Of a stretch of DNA of 64,000 nucleotides, positions 62,310 through 64,000 are shown piece by piece (within the stretch, counting starts at the first letter, position 1; each line of letters opens with the position of its first letter). The notes under the pieces are model-generated. The model was not told where the DNA came from and ran no database searches. It saw nothing but the letters and a program-made list of their open reading frames with translations. Source of the DNA: Phoebastria nigripes. Its lineage: Eukaryota > Chordata > Aves > Procellariiformes > Diomedeidae. The translations under genes were made by a program, and so were the position numbers. The stretch spans positions 441,616-505,615 of the forward strand of contig JAYKAV010003094.1 of NCBI GenBank assembly GCA_035582835.1, written 5' to 3'.

Positions 62310-62332
62310 TGGCACCCAAAGTGGGGCTCGAA
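62310..62332 (+). other. Primer binding site for tRNA-Lys
   Basis: TGGCACCCAAAGTGGGGC (62310-62327) is complementary to the 3' end of tRNA-Lys of the CTT type, apart from positions 5 and 11, and the match extends by TCGAA into the T loop. It lies 8 nt after the LTR end rather than the usual few. The same TGGCACCC with A at position 5 is found in the chimeric integrant at 39064. Function: the tRNA annealed here starts minus-strand DNA synthesis. Confidence 0.85.
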
Positions 62333-62419
62333 GGGTTGAGATAATGACAGATCTGACCAAAGCGTGTTAAAGCAAAGTTTGTTATAAGCATTCATTATAT
62401 TAGTTTAATAGTCGCTGGT

Positions 62420-62452
62420 CACAATGTTGATTTATTGACTCTCAACATTGTG
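62420..62452 (+). other. Leader hairpin upstream of Gag frame
   Basis: CACAATGTTGA (62420-62430) and TCAACATTGTG (62442-62452) are perfect inverted repeats of 11 bp around an 11-nt loop. The partial third copy TCAATGTTGTG follows at about 62463-62474 and overlaps the first ATG of the frame. Retroviral leaders between PBS and gag carry packaging and dimerisation stem-loops, so this is a candidate for such a signal. That role is inference from position. Confidence 0.5.
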
Positions 62453-62465
62453 GGGCTGGCTCTCA

Positions 62466-63392
62466 ATGTTGTGTTACGTAATACCTTGCTTGCAGTATAT
62501 GTTCCCTGTTGTGCTGTTTATCACCACTCGTAACTGGGTCAAGGTTATCATTTTGCTGCACTGTGTGACACTGTTTTATGATATGATAAAATCACTGGTC
62601 GTGAGTCTAATCTGGTATTTGTACTCAGCATTGCCATCACCTCTGTACTTCAGGAACCACCTGTTGGAAACTATTAATAATTACACTACTGGCTACCTTT
62701 TCGTCACAGAGAAAAAATTTAGGGAGGGGGACACTTTCCCCCACTACTTCATCTTCCCTTTCATATCTCCAGAAATGCCTTTTTCTTCTATCCTCTTCAT
62801 GAAGCCCTCNACAACAGTTCTTGAGAATGTTGAATATCCTTGGGATGTTAAAACAAGCATGATCATANTGCNATGTCTCCTGAATGTGGTTCAGGTCTTG
62901 TTTAGGGTTAAACAACTATTTAGGAATACTGTCCAGAGATCAACCCCAGCAACAGACACTGTGGCTACTCAAACCCCTGTGACAGGCACTGCGGCTACTT
63001 CAACCCCCACAACAAGCACTGTGGCTACTCAAACCCCCGCGACAGGCATTGTAGCTACTCCAACCCCTGCAACAGGCACTGCCGCTACTCAAACCCCGGT
63101 GACAGGCACCACAGGTACTCCAAACCCCATGACAGGCACTGCAGCTACCCAAACCCTGGCAACAGACACTGCAGCTATTCCAACCCCAGCTACAGTCACT
63201 GCGGCTGAACCAGAGAACCAACCTGTGCCGGTATCAGTTGCCCCTATACAGAAGAAGAAATACACAAGAAAATCAGCTTGTTTAGCAAGGGATGAAGATG
63301 AACCAGGGCCATCACGAGAACAGGAGGAGGAAGAGGCAGAACCCGTAAATGAGTTGGTAACCACCCAATCCCTATCCCTGAGTAAGCTGTGA
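62466..63392 (+). CDS. Pre-Gag / Gag N-terminal frame with hydrophobic segments and TP repeat
   Basis: The first ATG in the frame is at 62466 and gives 308 residues ending at TGA. Residues about 2-22 and 26-54 are strongly hydrophobic (for example VIPCLQYMFPVVLFITT) and could span membranes, which is unusual for a retroviral matrix region. A middle part of ordinary composition is followed by nine 10-residue repeats (about residues 161-250), variants of PATGTAATQT encoded by 30-bp units at 62946-63215. A basic patch KKKYTRK and an acidic EQEEEEAEP stretch follow. After the TGA the same frame continues into Gag-like sequence, so this may be the N-terminal half of a longer Gag. The alternative is a separate leader protein. 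Several N bases interrupt the reading at 62810-62872. Confidence 0.6.
   Translation: MLCYVIPCLQYMFPVVLFITTRNWVKVIILLHCVTLFYDMIKSLVVSLIWYLYSALPSPLYFRNHLLETINNYTTGYLFVTEKKFREGDTFPHYFIFPFISPEMPFSSILFMKPXTTVLENVEYPWDVKTSMIIXXCLLNVVQVLFRVKQLFRNTVQRSTPATDTVATQTPVTGTAATSTPTTSTVATQTPATGIVATPTPATGTAATQTPVTGTTGTPNPMTGTAATQTLATDTAAIPTPATVTAAEPENQPVPVSVAPIQKKKYTRKSACLARDEDEPGPSREQEEEEAEPVNELVTTQSLSLSKL
62946..63215 (+). repeat. 30-bp coding minisatellite, nine units
   Basis: Nine units of 30 bp encode Thr/Ala/Pro-rich decapeptides. Odd and even units alternate between ...ACTCAAACCCC and ...ACTCCAACCCC types, which suggests growth by duplication of a two-unit, 60-bp block. Unit number is probably variable between copies of the element. 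Confidence 0.85.
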
Positions 63393-64000
63393 GATATGCA
63401 AAAAGATTTCAGTCNTCGTCCAGGNNAGCACATTATCACCTGGCTGCTCCAATGCTGGGATAACAGGGCCAGTAGCCTGGAATTAGAGGGTAGGGAAGCC
63501 AAGCAGCTGGGATCCCTTTCTAGGGAAGCGGGCATTGACAAAGTGATTGGGCAAGGGGCACGAGCCCTCAGCCTCTGGAGGCGACTCCTGTCAGGCGTGA
63601 AGGAAAGGTATCCCTTCAAGGAAGATGTTATATGTCACCCAGGCAAGTGGACCACCATGGAGAGAGGTATCCAGTACCTGAGGGAATTAGCTGTGCTGGA
63701 GGTGGTTTATGATGACTTGAACAACAAGCAGTTACCCAAAGATCCACATGAACTCAAGTGTACCCAACCCACGTGGCGGAAGTTTGTATGGAGAGCACCA
63801 GCATCGTATGTAAACTCATTGGCAATAATGACCTGAATAGATGGAGAGGAACAAATGGTGGATGAATTGGCTGGCCAACTCCGGCAATACAAAGAAAGTC
63901 TCCCTTCCTCCCTATGGGCCTGCATCTCAGCTGTGGAGAAACTGCCGGACATGATAGCTGAGAAACTATCCCGGGAGTTCCAGCAACTCAAAGAGGATAT
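63393..64000 (+). pseudogene. gag: ERVL-type Gag-like sequence, broken, cut by window end
   Basis: The same frame as the preceding one continues from 63393. It includes ITWLLQCWDNRASSLELEG and ERGIQYLRELAVLEVVYDDL, which I recognise as the capsid-type region of ERVL Gag, the family from which the mouse Fv1 restriction gene derives. A second in-frame TGA lies at 63834-63836, after which the frame stays open to the window end (MIAEKLSREFQQLKED). Both stops are TGA in one unbroken frame, so the copy is inactivated by point changes and not by indels. Gag would build the capsid shell in the cytoplasm. pol should follow beyond the window. N bases occur at 63415 and 63425-63426. Confidence 0.75.

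Noticed and set aside
63000..63619. Minus-strand frames opposite the provirus, Cys/Ser-rich and Val/Gly-rich
   Set aside because: They are antisense readings of the 30-bp repeat and of Gag-like sequence.
1..64000. CRISPR arrays, bacterial operons or prophage-like systems
   Set aside because: No regularly spaced repeats or dense coding; the sequence is vertebrate nuclear DNA.

Overview
This window looks like nuclear DNA of a bird. The evidence is three CR1 LINE fragments carrying recognisable reverse-transcriptase sequence plus a shorter one, one of them ending in the ATTCTATG-type 3' tail typical of avian CR1, and six copies of one long-terminal-repeat family that starts TGTCCTGGTT and ends in ACA. 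The species cannot be read from the sequence. I find no host protein-coding gene that I can name. The window reads as the CpG-rich edge of a gene at the left end, followed by gene-poor, AT-rich, intron-like or intergenic DNA with young retroviral insertions.

Layout. Positions 1-400 are a CpG-rich promoter-like block with an RFX X-box motif and a strong minus-strand splice donor. Solo LTRs of the main family lie at 1078-1654 (+), 8790-9358 (+), 14185-14705 (-) and 32109-32629 (+), each with TG...CA ends and a perfect 5-bp target duplication. A different short LTR sits at 4480-4773 with a 4-bp duplication, and a further candidate LTR at 59712-60270 (-). A small second CpG-rich block at 12905-13090 carries a CRE and is followed by a possible exon. 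CR1 remnants lie at 2550-2785 (-), 18060-19280 (+), 37790-38165 (+) and 44657-46019 (+). From 61755 to the window end is the left part of an ERVL-like provirus: 5' LTR, tRNA-Lys-type primer binding site, a leader with a perfect hairpin, an open frame with hydrophobic N-terminal segments and a Thr/Ala/Pro repeat, then Gag-like sequence in the same frame beyond a TGA.

The most striking object is the insertion at 38481-39152. It has a complete LTR, the U5-PBS spacer, and then, instead of a viral leader, the antisense of almost an entire tRNA-Lys (anticodon CTT) including the 3' CCA. It finishes with about 23 bp of inverted U3 terminus, and a perfect ATGCA duplication flanks the whole unit. The simplest reading is a fossil of failed reverse transcription: plus-strand synthesis ran through the PBS into the primer tRNA, switched at a TAG microhomology to a U3 terminus, and the resulting U3-to-U3 molecule was integrated. 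It also marks where the tRNA primed, showing that the family has an unusually long spacer (8-9 nt) between the integrated LTR end and the PBS.

The ERVL-like assignment rests on Gag resemblance and 5-bp duplications and was not checked against a database. All coding calls outside CR1 and the provirus are low confidence.
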